Below, piece by piece: positions 27,100-35,723 of a stretch of 64,000 bases of DNA. The position numbers and the translations under genes are program-made. The stretch lies in NCBI RefSeq assembly GCF_017377855.1, contig NZ_JAFREP010000031.1:1-64000 (forward strand), read 5' to 3'. This stretch comes from Acanthopleuribacter pedis. GTDB lineage: Bacteria; Acidobacteriota; Holophagae; Acanthopleuribacterales; Acanthopleuribacteraceae. The notes below the pieces were generated by a model, which saw only the letters and a program-made list of their open reading frames with translations, ran no database searches and had not been told where the DNA came from. Each line of letters begins with the position of its first letter. Positions within the stretch are counted from its first letter, which is position 1.

Positions 27100-28506
27100 A
27101 TGAGTGCAGAATCATTCCAGGGTCTTGACGACTGGTGGCTGGCGATTGACGCCATCATCGACGGCCTGAGTTCCTTGAACCAGGCCGGCGGGCCGGAAAC
27201 TTACGGCGAGGCCATTGTTTCGCTGTTTGGCGAATTTAGTGTGTTTCGGGAGGTCATTCTCGGCTGTCGCGAAACCCTCGGCGATCAACTGCATATCCAC
27301 GGCGAACGCTCCGGGGAACGCTGGCACGTGCGTCAGCAAGTCTGGCACGAGGCCGCCGACAATGAGCCCGGACCCCTGCCGTTTCAGGCCAAAGCCTATA
27401 AAAATTACGGCAGCCTCAAAGGGGTTTACCAGAACCAAACCAGCGACGGCGCTCAGTGGTACCGCTTCATGCACCCCAATGAGGTGGGACAGGGGAGTTG
27501 CACGCCGGGCTCTTGGGTACTCGATTTGCGCTGTCCCTTCCCTCTGCCCCTGAGTAAAGCCTCTACCCTCTTGCGGTTATGGCAGTTGGCGCTCAAGCAG
27601 GAACGTGACGGTGGGGACACCGAGGACGCGGCGACCCTGTTACGCCAAAAGAATCGCGACATGCGTACCGAGATCAACCGCAACCGCGAACAACTCATGC
27701 GTCAGGAGAAGCTGGCCTCCATCGGCACCCTGACCGCCGGCATTTCCCACGAACTGAAAAACCCGCTCAATTTCGTGAACAACTTTTCCGGGATATGTTT
27801 GGAACTGGTGGAAGAGATGACCGACGCCATTCGCGAAAACCGCGAGCGCCTTCCCGCCGAAGTATTGGAAGATATTGACGATATTTTAATTACCCTGCGC
27901 AACGATGTTTCCATTATCAGCAAACACGGCAAACGCGCGACCAGCATTATTCACAGCATGTTGATGCTTGCGCGCAACGCGCCCTCCAAACCTGTCGCCA
28001 CCGATATCAACGCGCTGACCGAGGAGTATGTTTCCTTTGCCTACCATGGTTTGCAGGCCAAACACAAAGCCATGAGTTTGACCATCCACAAGAAATTTGA
28101 CGAACGTTTGGGGTATATCGTGGTCGTCCCACAAACGCTGAGCCGGGTCATCCTCAACCTGCTCAACAACGCCTGTTACGCCGTCCTCAAAAAACGGCAG
28201 GAGGTCGGCGGCGATTTTAATCCCGAAATATGGGTGAGTACCGAGGATAACGGGGCGACCGTCGACATTGTTGTGCGCGACAATGGATTTGGCATTCCGG
28301 CAGAACTTCTGGAAAACATTTTCAAACCCTTTTTCACCACCAAACCACCCGGTGAAGGTACCGGTTTGGGGCTTGCCATTTGTCGCGACATTGTGTTGGA
28401 CCATGGCGGCGATATCCGTGTCGTCAGCGAACCCGACCGCTTCACCGAGTTCCGCATTCAATTGCCCAAAAAACTGCCGCGCGGTCGCAAGAAACGGAGT
28501 CACTGA
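27100..28506 (+). CDS. Soluble orphan sensor histidine kinase
   Basis: The 468-residue product starts at the ATG with AGAGGG seven bases upstream. No membrane segment is visible, so it is cytoplasmic. Residues 1 to ~185 form an unrecognised sensor domain. A coiled-coil linker (LRQKNRDMRTEINRNREQL) leads into LASIGTLTAGISHELKNPLN, the H box with the phospho-acceptor His. The ATPase domain has the N box (ILNLLNNACYAVL), VRDNGFGIP, FKPFFTTKPPGEGTGLGL and a final strand ending RIQLPKK. The H box GISHELKNPLNFVNNF is of the NtrB-like/ATP-dependent type seen in many delta-proteobacterial and acidobacterial kinases. No response regulator adjoins it. A palindromic repeat begins at its stop codon. Confidence 0.9.
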   Translation: MSAESFQGLDDWWLAIDAIIDGLSSLNQAGGPETYGEAIVSLFGEFSVFREVILGCRETLGDQLHIHGERSGERWHVRQQVWHEAADNEPGPLPFQAKAYKNYGSLKGVYQNQTSDGAQWYRFMHPNEVGQGSCTPGSWVLDLRCPFPLPLSKASTLLRLWQLALKQERDGGDTEDAATLLRQKNRDMRTEINRNREQLMRQEKLASIGTLTAGISHELKNPLNFVNNFSGICLELVEEMTDAIRENRERLPAEVLEDIDDILITLRNDVSIISKHGKRATSIIHSMLMLARNAPSKPVATDINALTEEYVSFAYHGLQAKHKAMSLTIHKKFDERLGYIVVVPQTLSRVILNLLNNACYAVLKKRQEVGGDFNPEIWVSTEDNGATVDIVVRDNGFGIPAELLENIFKPFFTTKPPGEGTGLGLAICRDIVLDHGGDIRVVSEPDRFTEFRIQLPKKLPRGRKKRSH

Positions 28507-28711
28507 AGCCCGCATTTCTCACCAGGAATTCTGCTACGAAGCCGAACGCCATGCAAGTACGAGGGTTGGCCGTCCGCCTTACTCGCTCGAGCCGCCTTCG
28601 CCTCAGCTGCTACGCCGAATGGTCGGCCCCCTGTTCCGTCTCTTGGTCGTAACCTTCGTACTCACAAGGCTTTCAGTTTCTCGCGACGAATCCTTGTGAG
28701 AAATGCGGGCT
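28507..28711. repeat. Palindromic repeat family, copy 2 (long form)
   Basis: Ends AGCCCGCATTTCTCAC and GTGAGAAATGCGGGCT (16 bases, perfect) enclose ~175 bases that contain a second inverted motif. The inner right side (TCTCGCGACGAATCC) equals the loop of the short copies at 12046 and 52582. It starts on the base after the kinase TGA. Confidence 0.88.
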
Positions 28712-28921
28712 CAGGCGGAAAGATCATCGTCTTGGTGAAACAAAGTGGCGCGAAGCCGCGTACAATTTTATCGGCGTACTTTGTCTTTATTTTTACTTGG
28801 CTTGCCGCCTGCTCTTTTGCCTCGGCTTCGCGGGGAATCCCCTGGGATATTCCGTTATGAGGCGTCCTGAACAGGGTTTTGGCCAGGGTGTATGCCGCCG
28901 ATTTGGTTCCGTGGAGCGTGC

Positions 28922-29710
28922 ATGAAATACCTAATGCGTTTCGGGCTCTTTTGCTGGGTCGCCCTTGTGGGCGCCGGCACCGTGCTTCTCGCACAAGACC
29001 TTGAGACCCTCATCGACAAAAACCTGGCCGCCCGCGGTGGTGCGGCCAAGCTGGATGCATTGACATCCATTCGGGTTTACGGGGTCGTCAAAGGTCCCTC
29101 GATCACCATGGACTTTAGTTACGCCGTCGCCGACGGGAAGATCCGCTTTGAATACGCCATGGGTGACAAACACATCATGATGGTGTTGGTCCAAAATGAA
29201 GGTTGGCAAATTAACCCCATGATGGGTGACGCCAAACCCATGCGCATGGGCGCGAAAGAAGCCGCTTTTTTAAAAGAGATGGGTGACATCGCCGGGCCGC
29301 TGGTGGCCTGGCGTGAGAAAGGCCATCAACTCGAGCACCGTGGTAAGGTGTCGCTTGGCCAGGGTGAGGCCTACGAACTCGACCTCAAAACCGCCCACGG
29401 CCATCACAAATCCGTTTTTCTTAATAGCGATACCTATCTTATTCAGCGTGTGGTGGAACATTATTCCGGCAAGAAGCCGATTTTTAAAACAACCAAAGCC
29501 TATCAGGCGGTTGACGGCGTTGTTTTTCCCAAGCGCGTTGAGAAGCGCGATACCAATTTCTGCACCCACGAGGACGGCCACGCCCAAAAAGGACGCTGTG
29601 CCGGGTTTTCCGAGATTAACTACACGTCCATTGAGATCGCACCCGATCTGGACCGTTCTTGGTTCCGTTTACAGCACAAAACCACCTTGCTGGCCGACGC
29701 CGGCCATTAA
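28922..29710 (+). CDS. Exported LolA/outer-membrane lipoprotein-sorting-like protein
   Basis: The 262-residue product starts at ATG 28922, with GGAG shortly before; an in-frame ATG ten codons up lacks a site. A signal peptide (FGLFCWVALVGAGTVLLAQ) is followed by DLETLIDKNLAARGGAAKLDALTSIRVYG, typical of the start of periplasmic LolA-like or DUF4412-like half-barrels. ITMDFSYAVADGKIRFEYAMG and later beta hairpins fit that fold. It may carry hydrophobic ligands or act in envelope maintenance; the family has many functions, so the exact role is open. Its TAA lies inside the terminal repeat of the ~180-bp element that follows. Confidence 0.6.
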   Translation: MKYLMRFGLFCWVALVGAGTVLLAQDLETLIDKNLAARGGAAKLDALTSIRVYGVVKGPSITMDFSYAVADGKIRFEYAMGDKHIMMVLVQNEGWQINPMMGDAKPMRMGAKEAAFLKEMGDIAGPLVAWREKGHQLEHRGKVSLGQGEAYELDLKTAHGHHKSVFLNSDTYLIQRVVEHYSGKKPIFKTTKAYQAVDGVVFPKRVEKRDTNFCTHEDGHAQKGRCAGFSEINYTSIEIAPDLDRSWFRLQHKTTLLADAGH

Positions 29711-29892
29711 ACCTAAGAAGCGCGATAACTCGCGGTGATTTTGGCTAAATCTCTGGGCTACAACGGCCTGTGAAAGTGCTCACCGCATCCGGCGGGTGCG
29801 CGTCGTGCGCGACCCCGGCCCGCTTTTTCCAAGCCATTTCGCTCCAGGTTTTTAGCCAAACCCCCTCGCTTCAGCGCCTCTTAGCTTAAACC
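29708..29892 (-). repeat. ~170-180-bp terminal-inverted-repeat element, copy 1
   Basis: The left end TAAACCTAAGAAGCGCGATA is identical to the complement of the right end of the copy at 41438-41607. The interior shares TTTTGGCTAAATCTCTGGGC, CAACGGCCTGT, GGTGCG and AAGCCATTTCGCTCCAG with the other copies. The right end is more decayed (CGCCTCTTAGCTTAAACC). It lies between convergent genes, and its first bases supply the stop codon of the upstream gene. No coding capacity. Confidence 0.85.
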
Positions 29893-29922
29893 GAGGCAGC
29901 GCGATAACCCGCGTTTCCTAGA

Positions 29923-31224
29923 CTAAACCGCCCCATGCCCGCGTGGCTGGTGGAGCCGTCCCGCCACCGCCGTGGCGCGCACATGGTGCGGGCGTACCAA
30001 GTTAAGCTGGGTGAACAAAGCGTCTTCCGGGTTGTGGCAAAAGCCCAGTCGCAAACGCAAGCCTGGATCCTCGGCCGTATCGATCACCACGAAATCAGCC
30101 TGTTTGCCCACCGCGAAGTTGCCAATACGATCCGCCATTTGCAATGCTTCCGCGCCGGCGAGGGTGCCCAGGTACAACAATTGCGCCGCGTTCAGCGACA
30201 AGCGCTGCATTTGCTGCGCTTTGTAAACCGATCCTAGTTCTTCCAGTACCCCGAAGTTGGTGCCGGCGCCGATGTCCGTTCCCACCAAAACCGGCACGCC
30301 GTGGTGGCGGTGGCGTTTCAATGAAAAGATACCGCTGCCCAAATAGAAGTTGCTGGCGGGGCAGTGGCAAACCGCGGTGCCCGTTTCACCGAGGCGCTTG
30401 AGTTGCGCGTCGCAGGTGTGAATGTTGTGGGCCAGAACCGTGCGCGAGCCCAACAAGCCGAAACGATCGTAAACATCTAAATAATTCGCCGCCTCGGGGA
30501 ATGCCGCCGCCGTGGCCTCAATTTCTTCGCCGTTTTCATTGATGTGGGTTTGAATGTAAAGCCCATCGTAAGCCCGTGCCAGCTCGCCACAGAGCGTCAT
30601 CATCTCGGCCGTGCAGGACAGGGCGAAACGCGGGGTCAGGGCATAGTGCAGCTTGGGTTCTTTTTCGACTTCTTCAATCAGCGTGCGGCTTAGCTTTTCG
30701 GCTTGGGGTACCGTGTGGAGCAGGGCGTCCGGCGCACCCTGGTCCATGAGTGTCAGCCCGGATATGATGCGCAATCCCTTTTCCGCCGCCACCTGGAACA
30801 GGGCGCGGGTGGCGCCGGGGAATTGGGAGCCGAACACCAGCGCGGTGGTCGTCCCGGAGCGAAGCAGTTGGTCGACAAAGGTTTCGGCAGCGGACCTGGC
30901 GAAATCTTCATCGGCATAAGCGGCCTCGGCGGGAAAAACCGATCGTTCCAGCCAATCGAGTAAGTGGGTGCCGTGTGCGGCGGTGGCAAAGGTTTGTGGG
31001 AAGTGAATATGGCCGTCGATCATGCCTGGCAGCACCCAGCCGTCGAAACGGGTTTCAACCGCATCGGGATAACGCCGGGTTACCCTGTCGCGTTTGTCGA
31101 GGGCCAGGATCGTGCCTTGCTCGTCTACCGCGAACGCGCCGTTTTCGATGATTTGCAGGGCGTCCCCATGGGTAAACGGATCCGCGACCACATGGGCGAT
31201 GTCGCCGGAAAATATTTGCACCAC
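29923..31224 (-). CDS. guaD: Guanine deaminase
   Basis: This zinc amidohydrolase converts guanine to xanthine and ammonia in purine salvage or breakdown. The 433-residue length fits. PGMIDGHIHFPQ near residue 66 holds the HxH metal ligands, QTHINENGEEI near 228 is the guanine-deaminase signature, HNIHT the third His region, and GTDIGAGTNFG near 317 the metal-binding Asp. It is on the same strand as the ureohydrolase and ArsC-like genes upstream (185-base gap), perhaps a loose nitrogen-scavenging group. Confidence 0.9.
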   Translation of the reverse strand: MVQIFSGDIAHVVADPFTHGDALQIIENGAFAVDEQGTILALDKRDRVTRRYPDAVETRFDGWVLPGMIDGHIHFPQTFATAAHGTHLLDWLERSVFPAEAAYADEDFARSAAETFVDQLLRSGTTTALVFGSQFPGATRALFQVAAEKGLRIISGLTLMDQGAPDALLHTVPQAEKLSRTLIEEVEKEPKLHYALTPRFALSCTAEMMTLCGELARAYDGLYIQTHINENGEEIEATAAAFPEAANYLDVYDRFGLLGSRTVLAHNIHTCDAQLKRLGETGTAVCHCPASNFYLGSGIFSLKRHRHHGVPVLVGTDIGAGTNFGVLEELGSVYKAQQMQRLSLNAAQLLYLGTLAGAEALQMADRIGNFAVGKQADFVVIDTAEDPGLRLRLGFCHNPEDALFTQLNLVRPHHVRATAVAGRLHQPRGHGAV

Positions 31225-31409
31225 TTGCTTCCTCCCGTATCCCGTCCAGCGGGGCGCACATCATAACAAAACCGGGACCCACCCTGTCTATCGGATTTGG
31301 AAGCCAATGAATTGAATGTGTTGTGTGTCGGGTTCCGGGTCGGGAAAGGCCGGCTTGCTCGGGTTGGCGCGGACGGTTGCGAGATTGCCTCCGCCGCGAC
31401 CGAACCACC

Positions 31410-32438
31410 TTATTTTCCTTGGTAGGCCGCGGCGCAAAGGCGGTGTAGCAAGCGCGCCCCCACGTTCAAATCCCATTCGTCGTCGTCGCGATCTTGGTTC
31501 GGGGAAACCTCGCACAAATCGAAACCCACCACCTGTTTTTTGTGGTGGCGCAAACGGTCGATCAGGAACAGCGTTTGGTTGAAGGACAAACCACCCGGAA
31601 CCGGGGTGCCCGTGTTGGGACAGCAACCCGGCTCGAGTCCGTCGATGTCACAGGAAATGTAAACCTGTTGCGGTAGCGCGGCAATGATTTGATCGCATTG
31701 TCGCGACCAGCTTGTGCCCTTGAACGCGGCGGCGGCCAAATCAGCGTCATAAAAGGTCGTGATGCGTGGATCCTTTTCTGCAAATTCCCGCTCGGCCTGG
31801 GCGTAATCGCGAATACCCACCGAAACCAGTGGCCCCTTAGGCGCGTTTTGCGTCAGGTAGTTGTACATAATCGAGGCGTGTGAATAGGTAAAACCCTCGT
31901 AGGCCTGACGCAGATCGTGGTGGGCGTCGATGTGCAATACGCCCATGTCCGGGAAACGGGCCAGGTGGGCGCGCATCGAGCCGAGCGGCGAACTGTGGTC
32001 GCCGCCGAGGACCGCCACGATTTTGCCTTGCTTGAGCCAGTGGCGGGTGAGGTCTTCCAGTTCGCCGTTGATCTGTTCGCTGATTTGGTTGATCTGGGCC
32101 AGGTTCTCGGCGAGGTCGCCGCTGAGTCTGCCGCCCTCGGCAAGAATCGGGTCGGCCAAGCTGATGCAACGTTGGTTGGCGTCGAGCCAGCTTTGGTTGA
32201 GCGGGAGCATGGCCACCTCGTCGGCGAATTCACGGCCGAGGAAAGGCACGAAGTAGTCGAGTTGGTGGGAGGCGGGAACCATTCGCGCGGGGGCCTGGGA
32301 GGTGCCGCGACCGTAGGAAACCGTGGGTTCCCAGGGGACGCCGATCACAATCACATCGGCCTGATCGGGGAGCCGGGCGCCTGCGAACAAACCGGCATCC
32401 TTGTCCGGTGCAAATTCGGTGGGATTGGACGGAGACAT
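31410..32438 (-). CDS. Ureohydrolase of the arginase/agmatinase/formimidoylglutamase family
   Basis: This is a manganese enzyme that hydrolyses a guanidino or formimino group. It has 342 residues from the ATG at 32438, which has GGAGG eight bases upstream; the TTG five codons before overlaps that site. The metal motifs are complete: GGDHSSPLGS near residue 150, HIDAHHDLR near 174-182 and CDIDGLEPG near 265. The long N-terminal extension and the loop around CCPNTGTPVPGGL are typical of the agmatinase-like proteins of Bacteroidota and relatives, so substrate (agmatine, arginine or formiminoglutamate) cannot be set. No hut or spe genes are adjacent. Confidence 0.85.
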   Translation of the reverse strand: MSPSNPTEFAPDKDAGLFAGARLPDQADVIVIGVPWEPTVSYGRGTSQAPARMVPASHQLDYFVPFLGREFADEVAMLPLNQSWLDANQRCISLADPILAEGGRLSGDLAENLAQINQISEQINGELEDLTRHWLKQGKIVAVLGGDHSSPLGSMRAHLARFPDMGVLHIDAHHDLRQAYEGFTYSHASIMYNYLTQNAPKGPLVSVGIRDYAQAEREFAEKDPRITTFYDADLAAAAFKGTSWSRQCDQIIAALPQQVYISCDIDGLEPGCCPNTGTPVPGGLSFNQTLFLIDRLRHHKKQVVGFDLCEVSPNQDRDDDEWDLNVGARLLHRLCAAAYQGK

Positions 32439-32575
32439 GATGGGGACCTCCAAGGAAGGGAAACCGAGGGTAACCTGGTGGGTTTTAGCAGTGGGTTATT
32501 CGCCGGGTTAGACAGCTTTTACAGGACGGGAGGAAGTGCGTCGCGGCACGGAGCGTGGCGGCCAAGCCGGCCCAT

Positions 32576-32923
32576 TCAAGATGGGAGACTGTTGTAGAAG
32601 TCGGCGTCGTAACCGACCTGGAGCAGGGTGTTTTCGCGCAGTAGGGCGGGCCGTTTCATGGCAGTGGGTTGTTCCAACAATACCTTGACCTTGGTTTCGG
32701 CGTCGAGCCCTTTGGCGGGTTGCCCCGTTTTGCGGAAGGAGGGGCTGCGCGTGTTGATCAGGGTGCCGGTGTCGTCTTGGTCGACGAGGGCGCGCCATTC
32801 ATCGGCGCCGAGTGGTTGTTTGCGCAAATCGCGGAAGGAAAAGGGGACGGATTTTTCTTCCAGATGAACGCGTGCTTTTTTAACCGTGCTGCAGTTGGGA
32901 ATACCAAGTAAAACGTAGCTCAT
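32576..32923 (-). CDS. ArsC/Spx/YffB-family thioredoxin-fold protein
   Basis: It has 115 residues from ATG 32923, with AGGAG six bases upstream; a longer in-frame start is ignored. GIPNCSTVKKARVHLEE at the N terminus places a single catalytic-type Cys before the helix, without the second Cys of Spx. FSFRDLRKQPLG and LINTRSPSFRK match the YffB/ArsC-related branch. Members act as glutathione- or thioredoxin-linked reductases of unclear substrate. Arsenate reduction is not implied, since no ars genes adjoin. Upstream is a 363-base divergent region shared with the GTPase gene. Confidence 0.8.
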   Translation of the reverse strand: MSYVLLGIPNCSTVKKARVHLEEKSVPFSFRDLRKQPLGADEWRALVDQDDTGTLINTRSPSFRKTGQPAKGLDAETKVKVLLEQPTAMKRPALLRENTLLQVGYDADFYNSLPS

Positions 32924-33286
32924 GAAGACTCCTGAATTGGGGCGAGTGAGGTGGTGTGTCACGTGGGTACACGGGATCACGGCCGCTCATCTTACAAATC
33001 TCGAGGGGCCGGGGCAAGGCCCGATTGTGGTCGGGGTGAGCCGGGGTACATCGTCCCTGTCGACAAGGGTTTATCGACCGGGTGTCGGCGCGGGCGAGCG
33101 CTTCTAAAGTACGAAGCGACGTTTGGTGAGCTTGTCCTCATCCCGGCTTCAATTGATTGTACAACGTTCCTGAATCGTGCTAGATTAGCCCATTGTCATG
33201 ACTTAGTAGGGTTTATAAGATGTGCTTGTTCGTGTGGAATGGGCAACTGATTCGGTCGTGTACGAGACCGTGATTTGGAGCGACAG
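32924..33286. other. Divergent region between ArsC-like and MglA-like genes
   Basis: No gene is seen. TTGATTGTACAACG and TGCTAGATTAGC near 33151-33190 could hold the promoter of the GTPase gene, but box spacing is not convincing. TTGGAG at 33275-33280 is the ribosome binding site for ATG 33287. Confidence 0.5.
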
Positions 33287-34525
33287 ATGGTTCTGTTTAA
33301 TTACGCCACCAAAGAACTCACGGCGAAAGTCGTATATTACGGGCCAGGTCTGTGCGGAAAGACCACCAATTTGCAGTATATCTACGACACTTTGCCCGGT
33401 ACGGCCAAAGGGAAAATGTTGTCCCTCGCCACCAAAACGGACCGTACCTTGTTCTTTGATTTCCTGCCGATCGACCTGGGCAAAATCCGCGGAATGAAAA
33501 CCAAGATTCAGCTTTACACCGTGCCGGGCCAGGTTTTCTACGACACCACGCGGAAGTTGGTGTTAAAGGGTGCGGACGGGGTTGTTTTTGTTGCGGATTC
33601 TCAGGCGCCGATGATCGAAGCGAACATCGACAGTTTTCAAAACCTGATCACCAACCTCAAAGAACAAAATATTGAAATCGCCGACATGCCGCACGTGATC
33701 CAGTACAACAAACGCGACATGAAAAACGTGATGGCGATTGAAGAATTGCAGGCGCGCGTCAACACCTTCAATGTGCCGCACTTCGAGGCGATTGCGCCCA
33801 AGGGCGTCGGCGTGTTTGAAACCCTTAAAGGCATCAGTAAGGTGGTGTTGAAGAACTTGGCCTCCAAGTACGGCTTGGAGGAAGAAGGCGGCCCGGCCGC
33901 GAGTTCTTCCAAATTTGCCGCCTCCGCGCCGCCGCTGCCCACGGTCCCTGGTAAGTCGGCGTCACGCCCCAAGCCGCAAATTTCCGCCGCGCCGCCGAAG
34001 CCGGCACCCGCGCCAAAACCGGCCGCGGCCCCGCCGCCCCGCCCTGCCGCTTCGATTGCGCCTGAACCCGTGCGACCGGCGTCCTCCATTGCACCCAATC
34101 CGGTGCGGCCACCCGCCGCTTCCATCGCGGCCAATCCGCCCACCCGTCAACGTGCGTCCGAGGGGGAACTCGACGAAATCGATTTTATCGAAGACGAAGT
34201 TGTGGAACCCGCGGTGAAGGGGCCGGCCAGGGCGCAAGCGCCCGGCTTGAAACCTTTACCCGCCTTGGACGACTCCGAGGTCATCGAGCTGGACGACATG
34301 GATCCACTCGAGATCGAAGAGCTCGACGATATGGCGGAAATCGCCAACATGGCGGAAGAGGATTCCGGCTTTGCGACGCCGCAACCACCCGCCACCGGAC
34401 CGGTGACGGCACCACCCGCCGCCGCTGCCTTGGCCCCGATTGAGGTACCGGTCACCATTAACCTACCCGCCAATTTGGCCGGGAAACCGCTTCGGTTGCG
34501 GTTGGATATAACCTTTGACGATTGA
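33287..34525 (+). CDS. MglA-like Ras-superfamily GTPase with long Pro-rich and acidic C-terminal extension
   Basis: The 412-residue product starts at ATG 33287 with GGAG six bases upstream. Residues 1 to ~195 are a complete MglA GTPase: YYGPGLCGKTTNLQYIY (P-loop), LPIDLGKIRG, YTVPGQVFYDTTRKLVLKGADG (switch II region with TVPGQ) and IQYNKRDMKN (NKxD base recognition). MglA sets cell polarity and motility direction in Myxococcus and relatives and is normally ~195 residues alone. Here another ~215 residues follow: an Ala/Pro/Lys-rich stretch with repeated RPASSIAPNPVRP-type units, then an acidic block (DDSEVIELDDMDPLEIEELDD), then a short end VPVTINLPANLAGKPLRLRL. No MglB is adjacent. Confidence 0.88.
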   Translation: MVLFNYATKELTAKVVYYGPGLCGKTTNLQYIYDTLPGTAKGKMLSLATKTDRTLFFDFLPIDLGKIRGMKTKIQLYTVPGQVFYDTTRKLVLKGADGVVFVADSQAPMIEANIDSFQNLITNLKEQNIEIADMPHVIQYNKRDMKNVMAIEELQARVNTFNVPHFEAIAPKGVGVFETLKGISKVVLKNLASKYGLEEEGGPAASSSKFAASAPPLPTVPGKSASRPKPQISAAPPKPAPAPKPAAAPPPRPAASIAPEPVRPASSIAPNPVRPPAASIAANPPTRQRASEGELDEIDFIEDEVVEPAVKGPARAQAPGLKPLPALDDSEVIELDDMDPLEIEELDDMAEIANMAEEDSGFATPQPPATGPVTAPPAAAALAPIEVPVTINLPANLAGKPLRLRLDITFDD

Positions 34526-34670
34526 TTGATGGAGGCGGCCTAAGGGTCGCCTCCTTTTGTGTTGGGAGCCGTGATCGCCGCTTTTTGTGGAAGGCCCGTG
34601 TTGGGTGGGTTTTTCAACGCGCTTTGGACGGCGTCGGTAAGTTGAGCGGCCATGGATTTTTACGTAACCT
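34526..34670. other. Spacer after MglA-like gene
   Basis: GGAGGCGGCCTAAGGGTCGCCTCCTTTTGTG near 34531-34560 forms a GGAGGCG / CGCCTCC stem followed by TTTT, a probable intrinsic terminator for the GTPase gene. The rest holds nothing recognisable. Confidence 0.7.
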
Positions 34671-34844
34671 AAAACCTAAGAGACGTGGGACGAGCGAGGG
34701 ATTTTTGGCCAAAAATCTGGAGCGAAATGGTTTGGGGAAAGTGGACCGGGGTCGCACACGACCGCGCCCGTTGAGCACCTTCACGGGCCGTTGCAGTCCA
34801 GAGGTTTAGCCAAAGCCGGCGCGGGTTCTCGCGCTTCTTAGGAC
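34671..34844 (+). repeat. ~170-bp terminal-inverted-repeat element, copy 2
   Basis: Begins AAAACCTAAGAGACG and ends CTCGCGCTTCTTAGG. The interior shares ATCTGGAGCGAAATGGTTTGG, GGCCGTTGCAGTCCAGAGGT and TTAGCCAAA with copies 1 and 3. It has the same orientation as copy 3. It lies between the GTPase gene and sdhC. Confidence 0.82.
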
Positions 34845-35077
34845 AAAACGCGATAGCTGGGGTTGGTTTTTGTTAACGATCTGGAGCATAAGGGTTTGGG
34901 AGAAGACGGTGCGCGCCGAACGTTTCGAGCGTGTTTTCTCCAAGTCGATGTCGCTCAGAGGGTTGACAAAAGTCATTGCCGAGGATCACGTTTTTTAGGT
35001 TTGAGTCTACCTCCAAGTTGCATTAGGCTTCACGTAGGTTCAACTGGCGTTTGACGCACAGGAACAGGAGAATTTTG
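34845..35077. other. Upstream region of sdhCAB
   Basis: TTGACA at 34963-34968 is a possible -35 box, but no good -10 box stands at the right distance. AGGAG at 35066-35070 serves sdhC. Confidence 0.45.
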
Positions 35078-35722
35078 ATGAGATGGCTTATTAATTTGGT
35101 GAATTCGTCCATCGGTAAGAAATTGCTGATGGCGCTGACGGGCGTCGCCATGACCGGATGGTTGGTCGCCCACCTTGCCGGCAATCTGCTCATTTTCGTG
35201 GGTGCGGAAGCGTTTAACGCTTACGCTGAATTTTTGGCGAAACAGCCGTGGTTGTGGCCGGCTCGTCTGGGATTGTTGGGAATCTTTTTGCTTCACGTCG
35301 GCCTTGCCTTTCGTTTGACGTGGGAAAATAACCGCGCGCGCGGGAACGATTACGAGTTTAAAGACGCCTCGGGCGCAAGCTATGCCTCGCGCAGCATGAT
35401 CATTACCGGCATTTTGGTGATCTTTTATGTAGGGATCCACCTTGCCGACTTTACCTTCGCCGATAAGTCCGGCCCCTTTGGGCTTTACGGATTGGTCGTC
35501 GAAACACTCGCTCAACCCCTGCATGGACTGATGTATTTGGGTTTCTTGGCGTTGATCGGGTACCACCTTAGTCACGGTCTCCAGTCATTTTTCCAATCGT
35601 TGGGTTTACACCATTCGGCGTATACCCCACACCTCAAAGTGCTTACCCTGCTTGCCTCGGTCGGTTTGTGGTTGGGCTTTTCCAGCATTCCGATCTACCT
35701 GATGATCAAGGGAGGTCTCTAG
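35078..35722 (+). CDS. sdhC: Succinate dehydrogenase cytochrome b558 subunit
   Basis: SdhC is the five-helix diheme membrane anchor that passes electrons between the flavoprotein/iron-sulfur dimer and quinone. It has 214 residues from ATG 35078 (AGGAG seven bases upstream; a longer frame at 35051 has none). Five hydrophobic segments are visible, with His residues in or next to them at LVAHLAGNLL, FLLHVGLAF, YVGIHLAD and ALIGYHLSHGL, the expected heme ligands of the one-subunit, two-heme type. It is first in the sdhC-sdhA-sdhB operon, with one base between its stop and the ATG of sdhA. Confidence 0.93.
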   Translation: MRWLINLVNSSIGKKLLMALTGVAMTGWLVAHLAGNLLIFVGAEAFNAYAEFLAKQPWLWPARLGLLGIFLLHVGLAFRLTWENNRARGNDYEFKDASGASYASRSMIITGILVIFYVGIHLADFTFADKSGPFGLYGLVVETLAQPLHGLMYLGFLALIGYHLSHGLQSFFQSLGLHHSAYTPHLKVLTLLASVGLWLGFSSIPIYLMIKGGL

Positions 35723-35723
35723 T

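Noticed and set aside
32576..32923. Arsenate reductase of an arsenic operon
   Set aside because: Single-Cys YffB/ArsC-related sequence, with no arsR, arsB or acr3 gene nearby.
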